DNA of 64,000 bases from Rhizobium sp. Root483D2 (GCF_001426685.1 NZ_LMFB01000044.1:244585-308584), one strand, 5' to 3'; positions 20,003 through 28,480 are shown, counted from the stretch's first letter. Numbers and translations: made by a program. The notes: generated by a model not told the origin, from the sequence alone.

Positions 20003-20415
20003 TCCAATCTCCCCTTCCGCATAGGACCGAATCACGCAGGCGCCCGGCTGGACCATCGCGTTGTCATCTTGATTTTTGGGAGACGAAAACGGCCAGGCCA
20101 GCGTTGGGGCTAGCGAATAATAATCCGGCAGATAATGCAGATAACCGTTTTCATGGGGTGCTTTATCGCGCTTCGATCGGTTCCGGTCAAGAGGTCAGCC
20201 GCGCTCCAGCATCTTATAGTCTGATAGTGGATAGTTCGTCATTGTTTTGTCATGATTGAGCTTATCTGGAGACGCCGGATGTCCGGGGATACAGGGCTTT
20301 GAGCACTTGCACATTAAAGCCTGTTTCCTGGGGCACAATAAGGAACGCCGTTCTGATGCAAACCACTTGGAACGAAGCGTAACCGCTTAGGGAAAGCATC
20401 TGAGGAGACTTTGAA
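20003..20415. other. Intergenic region between cysS and a small gene
   Basis: About 410 bases with no supported gene on either strand. It should hold the cysS promoter (leftward) and the promoter of the 45-residue gene (rightward). The last part is clearly more AT-rich than the flanking genes. I could not assign convincing -35/-10 pairs. Confidence 0.5.
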
Positions 20416-20553
20416 ATGCCTGCTACAAAAACCGAAGGGAACAGTCCGCGAGCGGCGGCCAATCTCGTCGAGCAATACCGTCCGCTCGGCCTCAAGGCCG
20501 TGCTTGCCGCCGCGCTGCAGATCAAGCCGAAGCCGGTGAAAAAGCCAGCCTGA
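20416..20553 (+). CDS. Small protein of 45 residues, function unknown
   Basis: A short frame starting MPATKTEGNSPRAAANLVE and ending KPKPVKKPA. It has a good ribosome binding site (GAGGAG, 8 bases before the ATG), GC-rich coding-like third positions and a stop 4 bases from the converging SRAP gene. The middle (LGLKAVLAAALQIK) could be a short amphipathic helix and the tail is basic. I do not recognise a family. The strong start signal is the main reason to call it. Confidence 0.65.
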   Translation: MPATKTEGNSPRAAANLVEQYRPLGLKAVLAAALQIKPKPVKKPA

Positions 20554-20557
20554 TCGC

Positions 20558-21337
20558 TCAAAATAGCGAAAGCTGCGGATCTGCAGGCGGGTCTTTCGGC
20601 TTTGCGGCGGACGGCTTTGCTTGGGGCCGTTCAGCCACATGCACCGGCGTCTGAAGATCAGCGCCGGTATTAGCCACTTTGTTGACCCGGTCCGACACGG
20701 GGATGACGTCGAAATAATCGTCATCGGCCGGCGACAGCAAATCAGCGACATCGCGCGGTTCCTGCGTCCTGCAATCAAGCCAGCGGGCAAAATCCTCCGG
20801 CTTGATCACCACCGGCATGCGGTCGTGCACATCGCCAATTCTCGCATTGGCATGTGTCGTCAGGATGGCGCCGGTATCGACTTCAGATCCGTCCGGCGAA
20901 GACCAGGTCTCCATCAGCCCGGCAAAGGCGACGATGCCGCCGTTTCTCGGTTTGATCCAATAGGCCTGCGACGCCTCTTTGCTGTCCTTCGAATGCCGGT
21001 GCCACTCATAGAAGCCCGAGGCCGGGATCAACACCCGCCGGTGACGCATGGCCGCCTTGAACGAGGCCTTTTCAGCCGCCGTTTCAGCGCGTGCATTGAT
21101 CAGAAGCGGAAAATCACGCGGATCCTTGACCCAGGACGGCGTCAGCCCCCAGCGCACCAGAAGCGCACGGCGATCCGGCAAATTACTGCCCGGCCTTTGG
21201 CGCTCGCCGGACATGACGACAAGGATCGGCTGCGTCGGCGCAATATTGTAGCGCGCCGGAAAATCTTCTTTTTCAAGAATTGCGAACCGTTCCCCGACCT
21301 GTTCCGGTGCCGCCGTCAGCGCAAATCGACCGCACAT
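20558..21337 (-). CDS. SOS response-associated peptidase (SRAP/YedK family)
   Basis: A 259-residue SRAP protein. Cys2 directly follows the initiator Met (MCGRF), as required for the thiazolidine crosslink to abasic sites in single-stranded DNA. The conserved Asn (ARYNIAPTQ), Glu (ASGFYEWH) and His (HDRMPVV) are present. Family members shield abasic sites from nucleases and translesion polymerases. A Lys/Pro-rich C-terminal extension (about 230-259) ends QLSLF, which resembles a beta-clamp binding motif; that last point is inference. Confidence 0.93.
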   Translation of the reverse strand: MCGRFALTAAPEQVGERFAILEKEDFPARYNIAPTQPILVVMSGERQRPGSNLPDRRALLVRWGLTPSWVKDPRDFPLLINARAETAAEKASFKAAMRHRRVLIPASGFYEWHRHSKDSKEASQAYWIKPRNGGIVAFAGLMETWSSPDGSEVDTGAILTTHANARIGDVHDRMPVVIKPEDFARWLDCRTQEPRDVADLLSPADDDYFDVIPVSDRVNKVANTGADLQTPVHVAERPQAKPSAAKPKDPPADPQLSLF

Positions 21338-21338
21338 C

Positions 21339-22025
21339 TCAGGTCCCCATCCCGGCTAAAAGGCTTTTACCGGCAATTTCCACATCAGGAATTGTTTTTA
21401 CGGCGCTTGCCGCATTGACAAGCACGAGCCGTTCCTGTCGCGATAGCTGATGAAGGTCACCACCCTCAAAATAGGTCATCGCCTTCAAGCTTTCACTCGG
21501 CTGGAACGATAACCCGTAGAGAGCCCTCGCGCCACCAAGCGCATGTGCCAAATCCTCGCCTGCGGTGATCAGGGCAGCGATATCCCGATAGTCCTTCGTT
21601 TCAATACGCTGAAGCAGGACTTTCACCTTGGTCGCGAATAGATCAAGGATCGATGCAACAGCCAGGACGCCGTCCTCTGTGAATTGCGGAATGTCCAGTC
21701 TGCCTGTCCGAACAGGGCCAAAGAAGGATATTTTTACAGGTGCCTCTGCCTGGCCCGATACAGATGCAAGCACCGTGAGCGCATTTGGTTCATGCTGAAC
21801 GACGGTGGCTGTCCTCAGAAACGGCATAGCGTCATAAAGTGCGTCAAAATCCAGCGTCTTCTCTATGAAGAAGTCAAAATCGATGGATTGCCGGTGTCCA
21901 AGACGCAGCGCAATTGCCGTTCCGCCGTAGAGGACAAAACCCAGCTTTGCCGCAGGCCGAAGCAGCGGCCAGATGGACTGCTGCTCAAAAGGCAATGTCT
22001 CCAGATGAGGAATGAGAGCAGTCAC
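21339..22025 (-). CDS. AbiEii/AbiGii-type nucleotidyltransferase (toxin-like)
   Basis: About 228 residues from a GTG at 22025. The nucleotidyltransferase core GGTAIALRLGHRQSIDFDFF supplies the GG (34-35) and DxD (Asp49, Asp51) motifs, and the later block LFATKVKVLLQRIETKDYRD fits the conserved K..KD motif of the AbiEii family. AbiEii toxins act with an upstream partner in abortive infection or plasmid maintenance. The GTG overlaps the stop of the upstream 102-residue gene (GTGA). A longer in-frame extension reads through that partner gene and is rejected. Confidence 0.82.
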   Translation of the reverse strand: MTALIPHLETLPFEQQSIWPLLRPAAKLGFVLYGGTAIALRLGHRQSIDFDFFIEKTLDFDALYDAMPFLRTATVVQHEPNALTVLASVSGQAEAPVKISFFGPVRTGRLDIPQFTEDGVLAVASILDLFATKVKVLLQRIETKDYRDIAALITAGEDLAHALGGARALYGLSFQPSESLKAMTYFEGGDLHQLSRQERLVLVNAASAVKTIPDVEIAGKSLLAGMGT

Positions 22026-22330
22026 ACAAATCTCCGCGAGGGCAGTGGCGGCACCTGGTCGATATCGGCAATACCGAGCCGGTAATGCCAATAGGTCCAG
22101 GAACGCGGCGTGAATTGTCCGATCTCGGCCCGGTTCAGAACCTCGACCAGCATATCGTTTCCGGCCAAGGCTTCGAGACGCTGGATGTCTTCGAAATCTC
22201 CGATGTTCATGACCTGCGCGATGACGCGCTCCGGCTGATCCGCCGCATCGCTTGGGGATTTCCACCAGATGTATTTTTGGGCGAGGAGCATAAGGCCCTC
22301 CCGATCTATCCTGCGTGCCGTCATATCCAT
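22022..22330 (-). CDS. Small partner of the AbiEii-type gene (DUF6922-like)
   Basis: A 102-residue protein directly upstream of and overlapping the nucleotidyltransferase. Features such as LAQKYIWWK at the start, the middle RVIAQVMNIGDFEDIQRL and the block FTPRSWTYWHYRLGI recall the small DUF6922 proteins that often precede AbiEii genes; this match is from memory. No classical AbiEi winged-helix extension is present, so it is shorter than a true AbiEi antitoxin. The site before its ATG is weak. Confidence 0.7.
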   Translation of the reverse strand: MDMTARRIDREGLMLLAQKYIWWKSPSDAADQPERVIAQVMNIGDFEDIQRLEALAGNDMLVEVLNRAEIGQFTPRSWTYWHYRLGIADIDQVPPLPSRRFV

Positions 22331-22404
22331 GCTCTTGCTTCGCTGGCTCTGATTGTATTTGGTTGATCAGCCGGAATATATACCAGCATATAGGAATTGC
22401 TTCG

Positions 22405-22842
22405 ATGAAAGACGACATGAGCCCGGCCGCTCCCCAACTTGCCTCATCCGCCATCCTCGAACGGGACGGACGCTATCTGCTGGTGCGCCGCGCCAATCCG
22501 CCTTCGGCCGACATGTATGCCTTTCCCGGCGGCCGTGCCGAGGCTGGCGAGACACCGGCACAGACGGCCGTGCGCGAGTTTCAGGAAGAGACCGGCATTT
22601 TGCCGCGCAATCCGCTGCTATTTCAGACCTACGACCTGCCCGCCAACATATCCGACGGGGCGGGTGCACGGCATTTCTTTCTTTCGGTGTTCAGGGTCGA
22701 GGCCGATGCCTTGTCGGTTGCGATCGCCGCCGACGATGCGGCCGATATCGGCTGGTATACGGCCGATGAGATCTTTGGCCTGCCAATCCCCGACAGCGTC
22801 CGGGAATGCGTGGAAAAACTCGAAGCCCTGCGCCAGCCATAA
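22405..22842 (+). CDS. Nudix hydrolase
   Basis: A 145-residue Nudix protein. The full Nudix box is present: G-x5-E-x7-R-E-x2-E-E-x-G read in GGRAEAGETPAQTAVREF followed by QEETGI. A preceding strand AILERDGRYLLVRRA and FPGGR fit the fold. Such enzymes clean up nucleoside diphosphate derivatives. AGGA lies about 9 bases before the ATG at 22405; a second ATG 4 codons later is possible. Divergent from the AbiEii pair. Confidence 0.92.
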   Translation: MKDDMSPAAPQLASSAILERDGRYLLVRRANPPSADMYAFPGGRAEAGETPAQTAVREFQEETGILPRNPLLFQTYDLPANISDGAGARHFFLSVFRVEADALSVAIAADDAADIGWYTADEIFGLPIPDSVRECVEKLEALRQP

Positions 22843-22896
22843 CAGCCGCGCCAAAATCCGCTTGCCCTTGGGCGTGATTCGGGGCTTGAAAGGACC

Positions 22897-23319
22897 ATGA
22901 TCCGTTTTCAAGCCGCACGATCGTATCTTCTCCTGGCTTTTGCCTGTTTGCCGCTTATTGCGCAGGCGCAGACCGTTGCGCCATCGGAGACGCCTGCTAC
23001 CGCCACCGAGAAGCCCGCACCCTATGATGCGCGCCTGTTGCGCCTGTCGGAAATCCTTGGTTCCGTTCACTATTTGCGCACGCTCTGCAAGGATCCGGCC
23101 GCCGATGGCTGGCGGCAATCGATGCAGGAATTGCTCGACAAGGAGGCCAAGGGCGAAGCCGGGCGGCGGGCACGCATGACCGCTGCGTTCAACCGCGGCT
23201 ACCGCACATTTGCCTCGGTTTACACGGCCTGCACGCCGCCGGCCGTCGTTGCCGACGAGCGATACCGTGCCGAAGGAGCAACACTTGCGTCAGAAATAAC
23301 CGCCCGCTTTGGAAATTAA
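22897..23319 (+). CDS. TIGR02301 family secreted protein
   Basis: A 140-residue protein with a signal peptide (cleavage likely after AQA near residue 24). The mature part contains LSEILGSVHYLRTLC and FNRGYRTFASVYTAC, which I recognise as TIGR02301, a family of unknown function confined largely to Rhizobiales. Two Cys (around 63 and 112) could form a disulfide in the periplasm. AAAGGA precedes the ATG. Confidence 0.85.
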   Translation: MIRFQAARSYLLLAFACLPLIAQAQTVAPSETPATATEKPAPYDARLLRLSEILGSVHYLRTLCKDPAADGWRQSMQELLDKEAKGEAGRRARMTAAFNRGYRTFASVYTACTPPAVVADERYRAEGATLASEITARFGN

Positions 23320-23445
23320 CGATAAATTAACCTCTTTCTTCAGGAGCCCGTGTCGTTTTGGGAAAAGGCTGCTAAGGTTGTTAAGAGAGTGGTAAGAAGT
23401 GGCATCTCCCTTGAGTCTGGTGTCAAGTAAAGAGCGTGAAACGGC

Positions 23446-23715
23446 ATGGAACGAATGATGGAACCCAGTCTGAATGACATCGACGACATGATTGTTCATG
23501 AGAAGATGCAGGCAGCCCTGGAACACCAGAATGAGGCCTGGGCGGATGGCATGGCAGACGGTATCGAACCTGAAATCATTGCCGATGCTGCCATTGCGCT
23601 TGCCATGCGTGAAACGATCCGCCTTCATGGCGAAGACGGGGCCGAGGCCATGCTGAATTCGCTTCGCGAGCGCATGCTGGCCGGTGAATTCTCGCCGGAA
23701 CGCACCCTGCAGTAA
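23446..23715 (+). CDS. Conserved hypothetical protein, 89 residues
   Basis: A small acidic, Met-rich cytoplasmic protein (MQAALEHQNEAWADGMADGIEPE, truncated here) that is predicted to be mostly helical. No signal peptide or known motif. The exact start is uncertain among three close ATGs (23446, 23455, 23458). It lies just upstream of the secreted protein gene on the same strand with 12 bases between them, so they may be co-transcribed. Confidence 0.75.
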   Translation: MERMMEPSLNDIDDMIVHEKMQAALEHQNEAWADGMADGIEPEIIADAAIALAMRETIRLHGEDGAEAMLNSLRERMLAGEFSPERTLQ

Positions 23716-23727
23716 TTCGAGGCCATC

Positions 23728-24477
23728 ATGGAACGTCAGATATCAGCATGCCGGATGCGTGCGGTTCGCCTTTCCGCGTTGTTGCTCGCCAGCCTTTTTT
23801 CCTTCTCCCTGCTCACGCCGCCTGCCGCTTTTGCGCTGAGCGAATTGAAGCAGATCCCCGGCGAAGTCAGCCAGGACCAAAAGGCCAAGGACGTTCCGGC
23901 CGAAGAAAAGCCTGCCGAAAAAGTGCCGATGCAGATCCCGATGCCGGATCCGCTGGTCAACAAGCCCGCACGCACGGTCAAGGATGACACCGTCGACGAT
24001 CAGCCTCCTGCCGGCCCTGTCGAAGTTTTGTCGGACGTTTCGAAAATCCCCCCCGCCGTCGCCCGGATGCGCGAACTGATCGTGGAAGCTGCCGCCTCCG
24101 GCGATATCGAGCGCCTGCGCCCCCTGCTCGGCAAAGGCCCGACCCAGACCCAGGTCGGCGAGATCGATGCCGATCCCATTGAGACGCTGAAGGGCCTGTC
24201 CGGCGATCCGCAGGGTATCGAGATCCTGGCGATCCTGCTTGACGTGCTCTCGACCGGCTTCGTGCTCACGGAAAAGGGCACGCCCGACGAAGCCTATGTC
24301 TGGCCCTATTTTACCGAAAAGCCGCTGGCATCGCTGACGCCGCCTGAAAAGGTCGATCTGTTCCGGCTGGTGACAGCAGGCGATTTTGCCGAGATGGAAG
24401 AAGGCGGCAACTATAATTTCTACCGCGTCGGCATCACACCCGACGGACAGTGGAAATTTTTTGTCGCCGGCGACTGA
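23728..24477 (+). CDS. Conserved hypothetical secreted protein
   Basis: A 249-residue protein with a signal peptide (hydrophobic LSALLLASLFSFSLL, cleavage probably after AFA near residue 36), a Lys/Glu/Pro-rich linker (about 45-95) and a folded C-terminal domain (about 100-249) with YVWPYFTEKPLASLTPPE and a final strand YNFYRVGITPDGQWKFF. I do not recognise the family with certainty. GAGG is 5 bases before the ATG. Located 5' of ygfZ with a 73-base gap. Confidence 0.8.
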   Translation: MERQISACRMRAVRLSALLLASLFSFSLLTPPAAFALSELKQIPGEVSQDQKAKDVPAEEKPAEKVPMQIPMPDPLVNKPARTVKDDTVDDQPPAGPVEVLSDVSKIPPAVARMRELIVEAAASGDIERLRPLLGKGPTQTQVGEIDADPIETLKGLSGDPQGIEILAILLDVLSTGFVLTEKGTPDEAYVWPYFTEKPLASLTPPEKVDLFRLVTAGDFAEMEEGGNYNFYRVGITPDGQWKFFVAGD

Positions 24478-24550
24478 CGTCTCACGCAAAGCGCTTGCCG
24501 CGACGCTTGCGAAATCCTACCTGTTTGACCTGATGAACAGGACAAATGCC

Positions 24551-25390
24551 ATGCAGCCCGCCACCCTTCAAGATCGTGCCGTGATTACCGTGTCGGGACA
24601 GGACGCGCAGGACTTCCTGCAGGCGCTGATCACGACCGATCTCGACCTTCTCGAGGATGCCGAAGCCAGGCCGGGCGCGCTCCTGACCCCGCAGGGCAAG
24701 ATCCTCTTCGATTTCATGGTCACGCGCGACGGCACAACAATCCGCCTGGAAACCGGCACCGAGCAGGCCGAGGCGCTGTTGAAGCGGCTGACCATGTACA
24801 AGCTGCGCGCGCCCATTTCGCTGGCGCTTACCAATCCCGCCGATGTGACCATCCGCTTCGATGCGACCCCCGGCGCTTACGCCGATGCGCGCTTTGCCAA
24901 GGCCGGACAGGCCGTCTACCGCGTCTATGGACCGGCTGGAGACACCTCGGGCGCCGGCGATTACGACCGCCTGCGCATCTCGAACGGCATTGCGGTGTCG
25001 GGTGCCGACTATGCGCTGCAGGACGCGTTTCCGCATGACGTGCTGATGGACAAGAACGGCGCGCTGTCGTTCAAGAAAGGCTGCTATGTTGGCCAGGAAG
25101 TTGTGTCGCGCATGCAGCACCGGGGCACCGCGCGCCGCCGTGTCGTGATCGTCGCGGCGGAAACGGCACTGCCGGAAACCGGCACCCCGCTCACCGCCAA
25201 GGGCCGCTCGATCGGCGTGCTTGGCAGCGTTATCGGCGGCTCGGGTTTGGCGATCGTGCGCATCGACAAGGCTGGCGAAGCCATCGCCTCGGGCGAGCCG
25301 ATCCTTGCCGGCGATGTCGCGGTAACGCTCACCCTGCCCGCCTGGACCGGGCTCGATTTCCCGACCGAGGCCGATGAGGCCACCGCCTGA
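24551..25390 (+). CDS. ygfZ: Folate-binding Fe-S cluster repair protein YgfZ
   Basis: A 279-residue aminomethyltransferase-like protein. The YgfZ signature K-G-C-Y-x-G-Q-E is present as KGCYVGQEV. YgfZ uses tetrahydrofolate to support assembly or repair of certain Fe-S enzymes. The start at 24551 has CAGGA 7 bases upstream; an ATG six codons earlier lacks this. The stop overlaps the ATG of the next gene (TGATG), which begins a tight four-gene unit ending in the NAD regulator. Confidence 0.92.
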   Translation: MQPATLQDRAVITVSGQDAQDFLQALITTDLDLLEDAEARPGALLTPQGKILFDFMVTRDGTTIRLETGTEQAEALLKRLTMYKLRAPISLALTNPADVTIRFDATPGAYADARFAKAGQAVYRVYGPAGDTSGAGDYDRLRISNGIAVSGADYALQDAFPHDVLMDKNGALSFKKGCYVGQEVVSRMQHRGTARRRVVIVAAETALPETGTPLTAKGRSIGVLGSVIGGSGLAIVRIDKAGEAIASGEPILAGDVAVTLTLPAWTGLDFPTEADEATA

Positions 25391-25995
25391 TGTCTGCCCG
25401 GGCCTGGCAGCGCATGCTTTCCGGACGGCGGCTCGATCTGCTTGATCCCTCGCCGCTCGATGTCGAACTGTCCGATATTGCCCATGGGCTGGCCCGCGTT
25501 GCGCGCTGGAACGGCCAGACGAATGGCAACCATGCGTTTTCCGTTGCCCAGCATAGCCTCGTTGTCGAAGAAATCTTCCGCCGCCAGTTTCCCTGCACGG
25601 CCGACGACTGCCAGATGGCGCTGCTGCACGATGCCCCGGAATATGTGATCGGCGACATGATCTCGCCGTTCAAGGCGGTGGTCGGTGGCGGCTACAAGGT
25701 CGTCGAAAAACGGCTGGAAGGCGCGATCCACCTGCGTTTCGGGCTTCCCGCTACAACGCCTGCCGAGCTGAAGACCCGGATCAAGAAGGCCGACCAGATC
25801 GCCGCCTATTTCGAGGCGACCGTTCTGGCCGGGTTTTCGCTGAGCGAAGCCCGCAAATTCTTCGGCCAGCCGCGCGGCATTACCCGCGAGATGATCCTGA
25901 TCGATCCGCTTCCGGCCCTTGAGGCGCAAAAGCTGTTTGCCGAACGGTTCGACGCCATCGAGGCGGAACGGTCGGCTTTGCGGGCGGTGCCGTGA
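25390..25995 (+). CDS. HD domain hydrolase (YfbR/5'-nucleotidase-like)
   Basis: A 201-residue HD-fold protein with metal ligands His55 (AQHSL), His80-Asp81 (LLHDAPE) and a later Asp (KKADQIAAY). The pattern HDAPEYVIGDMISPFK matches YfbR-like 5'-deoxynucleotidases. It overlaps ygfZ by one base and is followed after one base by the tyrosine phosphatase gene. Substrate remains an inference from the family. Confidence 0.87.
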   Translation: MSARAWQRMLSGRRLDLLDPSPLDVELSDIAHGLARVARWNGQTNGNHAFSVAQHSLVVEEIFRRQFPCTADDCQMALLHDAPEYVIGDMISPFKAVVGGGYKVVEKRLEGAIHLRFGLPATTPAELKTRIKKADQIAAYFEATVLAGFSLSEARKFFGQPRGITREMILIDPLPALEAQKLFAERFDAIEAERSALRAVP

Positions 25996-25996
25996 G

Positions 25997-26536
25997 ATGC
26001 CGGTGATCGTCGTCTCGCCCCTGTCGCGTATCGCCGAGATGGCCGTGCGTCACCGCGCCTGCGAAATGATCAGCCTGATGGCGAAGGAGCAGAGCTTCCA
26101 TCGCCCGGCGGTGATTGCGGCCAGCCGTCATCTGCTTTTGGGCATGAACGATATTACCTTTGCCGGAAATGCCGCGTTGGTGGCGCCGGGCGAAGAGCAT
26201 GTGCTGGAGATCATCGACTTTGCCAGGCAATGGGACCGGTCGGCGCCGCTGCTGATCCATTGCTGGATGGGGATTTCGCGCTCGCCAGCGGCAGCCGTCA
26301 TTGCTGCGCTCGCGGTCGCGCCCGATCAGGACGAGACGGAGCTTGCGCTGCGCCTGCGCGCCGCCTCTGCCTATGTCACGCCCAATTCCCGGCTGATCGA
26401 GATTGGCGACCGGTTGCTGTCGCGCAATGGCCGGCTGGTGGCTGCGATCAAGGCGATCGGCCGTGGGGCCGATACGGATGGCAATGTGCCCTTCATCTTT
26501 TCCCCCGTGCCGGAGCCCGCCGTTCATGCCGGCTGA
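25997..26536 (+). CDS. Tyrosine phosphatase-like protein
   Basis: A 179-residue protein with the cysteine phosphatase P-loop HCWMGISRS (Cys89, Arg95). The fold resembles compact dual-specificity phosphatases found in alphaproteobacteria. It starts 1 base after the HD gene stop and its end overlaps the start of the NAD regulator gene by 11 bases, so the genes are probably translated together. Its target is unknown. Confidence 0.85.
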   Translation: MPVIVVSPLSRIAEMAVRHRACEMISLMAKEQSFHRPAVIAASRHLLLGMNDITFAGNAALVAPGEEHVLEIIDFARQWDRSAPLLIHCWMGISRSPAAAVIAALAVAPDQDETELALRLRAASAYVTPNSRLIEIGDRLLSRNGRLVAAIKAIGRGADTDGNVPFIFSPVPEPAVHAG

Positions 26537-27503
26537 GCGGACCGCCGCCGTCGAGATCGGCCTTAATGCGGCGATCGTCGCCGTCACCAGCCGTTCGCCG
26601 CGCATTCTCGCCGTCAGCGACGAGCATGGAAACAGCCGCGACGGCCTGCCCTTCGGTCCGTTCGATCCCGCCCGTCATCGGACGTTCGAAACCAGTCTGC
26701 GCGACAGCGTCGAACAGCAGACGGCGCTCGACCTTGGTTATATCGAACAGCTCTATACATTCGGCGACCAGGGCCGCCACCGCATGGCCGGCGACAGCAG
26801 CACCCATATGGTGTCGGTCGGCTATCTCGCGCTCACCCGCACCGATGCGGAAAACAATGCACGGCTGGCCGAGGCCGGCGCCCATTGGCGCGACTGGTAC
26901 AGCTACCTGCCCTGGGAGGACTGGCGGCAGGGCCGGCCTCTCCTGATCGACCAGCTTATTCTTCCGGCGCTGCGCCAATGGGAACAGGGCGGGCATCAGG
27001 AGGAGCGCCTGGGACTGCCGCAGCGGCGCACCCGCATCCGCCTTGCCTTCGGGCTCGACGATTTCCCATGGGACGAGGAGCGCGTTCTGGAGCGCTACGA
27101 GCTTTTGTATGAGGCGGGTCTTGTCGGCGAAGCCATCATCGACGGACGCGCGGCACCGGGCAGTACACCACCGCTTGGCCTGACCATGCGCCACGATCAT
27201 CGCCGTATCGTTGCCACCGCCGTGGCGCGGCTGCGCGGCAAGATCAAATACCGGCCGGTGATCTTCGAACTGATGCCGCCGGAATTCACGCTGACGGACC
27301 TGCAGGCGACGGTCGAGGCGATTTCCGGGCGGCATCTGCACAAGCAGAATTTCCGCCGCCTGGTCGAGGGTGCCGAGTTGGTCGAACCGACCGGCATGCT
27401 GACGGCTGCGACCGGCGGGCGGCCCGCAGCACTCTTCCGCTTTCGCCGCCAGATCCTCGACGAACGCCCCGCACCAGGGCTTAGAGCCTCGTACGGTAAA
27501 TGA
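26526..27503 (+). CDS. nadQ: NAD metabolism regulator (NadQ/COG4111, Nudix-like plus winged helix)
   Basis: A 325-residue protein with an N-terminal Nudix-like domain (about 8-150) and a C-terminal winged-helix region (about 225-300; LTDLQATVEAISGRHLHKQNF truncated here). The Nudix box is degenerate (RDSVEQQTAL in place of RExxEExG), so it probably senses a ligand instead of cleaving it, as in NrtR-type regulators. Members of this group are annotated as NAD regulators in Rhizobiales and tied to nadABC, which lies 3-8 kb away here. The last seven codons and the stop lie inside an inverted repeat. Confidence 0.8.
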   Translation: MPAERTAAVEIGLNAAIVAVTSRSPRILAVSDEHGNSRDGLPFGPFDPARHRTFETSLRDSVEQQTALDLGYIEQLYTFGDQGRHRMAGDSSTHMVSVGYLALTRTDAENNARLAEAGAHWRDWYSYLPWEDWRQGRPLLIDQLILPALRQWEQGGHQEERLGLPQRRTRIRLAFGLDDFPWDEERVLERYELLYEAGLVGEAIIDGRAAPGSTPPLGLTMRHDHRRIVATAVARLRGKIKYRPVIFELMPPEFTLTDLQATVEAISGRHLHKQNFRRLVEGAELVEPTGMLTAATGGRPAALFRFRRQILDERPAPGLRASYGK

Positions 27504-27529
27504 GACGCATTGATCGTACGAGGCTCTAA
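27481..27529. repeat. Perfect 15-base inverted repeat at the 3' end of nadQ
   Basis: Arms 27481-27495 and 27515-27529 are exact reverse complements around a 19-base loop. The nadQ stop codon is at 27501-27503 in the loop. No T-run follows on either strand, so it is not a standard terminator; it may be a short mobile palindrome or an RNA-stabilising hairpin. Confidence 0.8.
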
Positions 27530-27628
27530 AGTCGGCGGATGATGACGCAAAGCCGGTCATTTCAGGGTTGACCCATCCGCCCTGCGCTCCATCTCCCTCC
27601 CCTTCGAGCATGACAAGGGAAAGGCACG

Positions 27629-28456
27629 ATGGAACAACAGGCAACGGACGTCATCATCGCGACGCGCACGGCGCTGAGCCAGGCAAGCGCGCTCGCGGTT
27701 CAATATTCCTTCTCGACGTTCGGGGCGGTCATCCTGCTGTTCCTCGGCTGGGTCATATCGCGCGTTTTGCACAATTGGGCCTATTCCGGGCTTTCCAGGG
27801 TCCATGGCATCGACGAGACGCTGGCACGGTTCTTTTCCAACATCGTGCGGTACGCAATCCTCCTCCTCGTCTTCATCACTGTTCTCGGCCAGTTCGGAGT
27901 CCAGACGGCCTCGATCATCGCGGCATTGGGCGCCGCAGGCCTCGCCGTCGGACTGGCGCTGCAGGGAACGCTGCAAAATATTGCTGCTGGCATCATGCTT
28001 CTCGTGCTGCGGCCGTTCCGGGTCGGAGAATCGATCGAGACCCCAGCGGTGACCGGCACGGTCACCGAAATCGGCCTGTTTGCCACGGAACTGCGTACAG
28101 CCGACGGTCTCTACCGGCTGGCGCCGAATTCGACGCTCTGGAATGTACCCGTTACCAATTACAGCCGCGAGCGGTTGCGCCGTCATGATCTGACAGTGGT
28201 GATCGGCAATGATGAGGATCTGGACGCGGCGCAGGCCACTCTGCTGGAGCTTGCCAAGGACCATCCTGCAATCGAGCAGGCGCCCGCCCCCTCGACCTTC
28301 ATTGCCGACCTCAGCAAGGACGGCACCTCTTTGACACTGCGTTACTGGGTTGCGACCGGACGCTGGTGGGCGACGACACGCGAGATGCTGCGGGCGGCAA
28401 AACGCGTCTTCTATTTGCCGGAGCAGCCCGGCGAGGAGGAACCGGCAGCGGTGTAA
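27629..28456 (+). CDS. MscS family mechanosensitive ion channel
   Basis: A small-conductance channel homologue of 275 residues. Three membrane helices are visible (about 27-47, 70-90 and 95-120); the pore helix is rich in Gly and Ala (ALGAAGLAVGLALQGTLQN), and the cytoplasmic beta domain begins LRPFRVGESIE. The channel opens on membrane tension to release osmolytes. A purine-rich AAAGG lies 5 bases before the ATG. Confidence 0.93.
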   Translation: MEQQATDVIIATRTALSQASALAVQYSFSTFGAVILLFLGWVISRVLHNWAYSGLSRVHGIDETLARFFSNIVRYAILLLVFITVLGQFGVQTASIIAALGAAGLAVGLALQGTLQNIAAGIMLLVLRPFRVGESIETPAVTGTVTEIGLFATELRTADGLYRLAPNSTLWNVPVTNYSRERLRRHDLTVVIGNDEDLDAAQATLLELAKDHPAIEQAPAPSTFIADLSKDGTSLTLRYWVATGRWWATTREMLRAAKRVFYLPEQPGEEEPAAV

Positions 28457-28480
28457 GCCGGAGCCTCGCCGGTCAGCCGG

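Noticed and set aside
20320..20415. GGAAC boxes before the 45-residue gene as extracytoplasmic sigma factor promoters
   Set aside because: No matching -10 element at 16-18 bases from either GGAAC box.
22026..22454. N-terminal extension of the AbiEii-type protein beyond the GTG at 22025
   Set aside because: The extension reads out of frame through the 102-residue partner gene; the GTGA overlap is the natural start.
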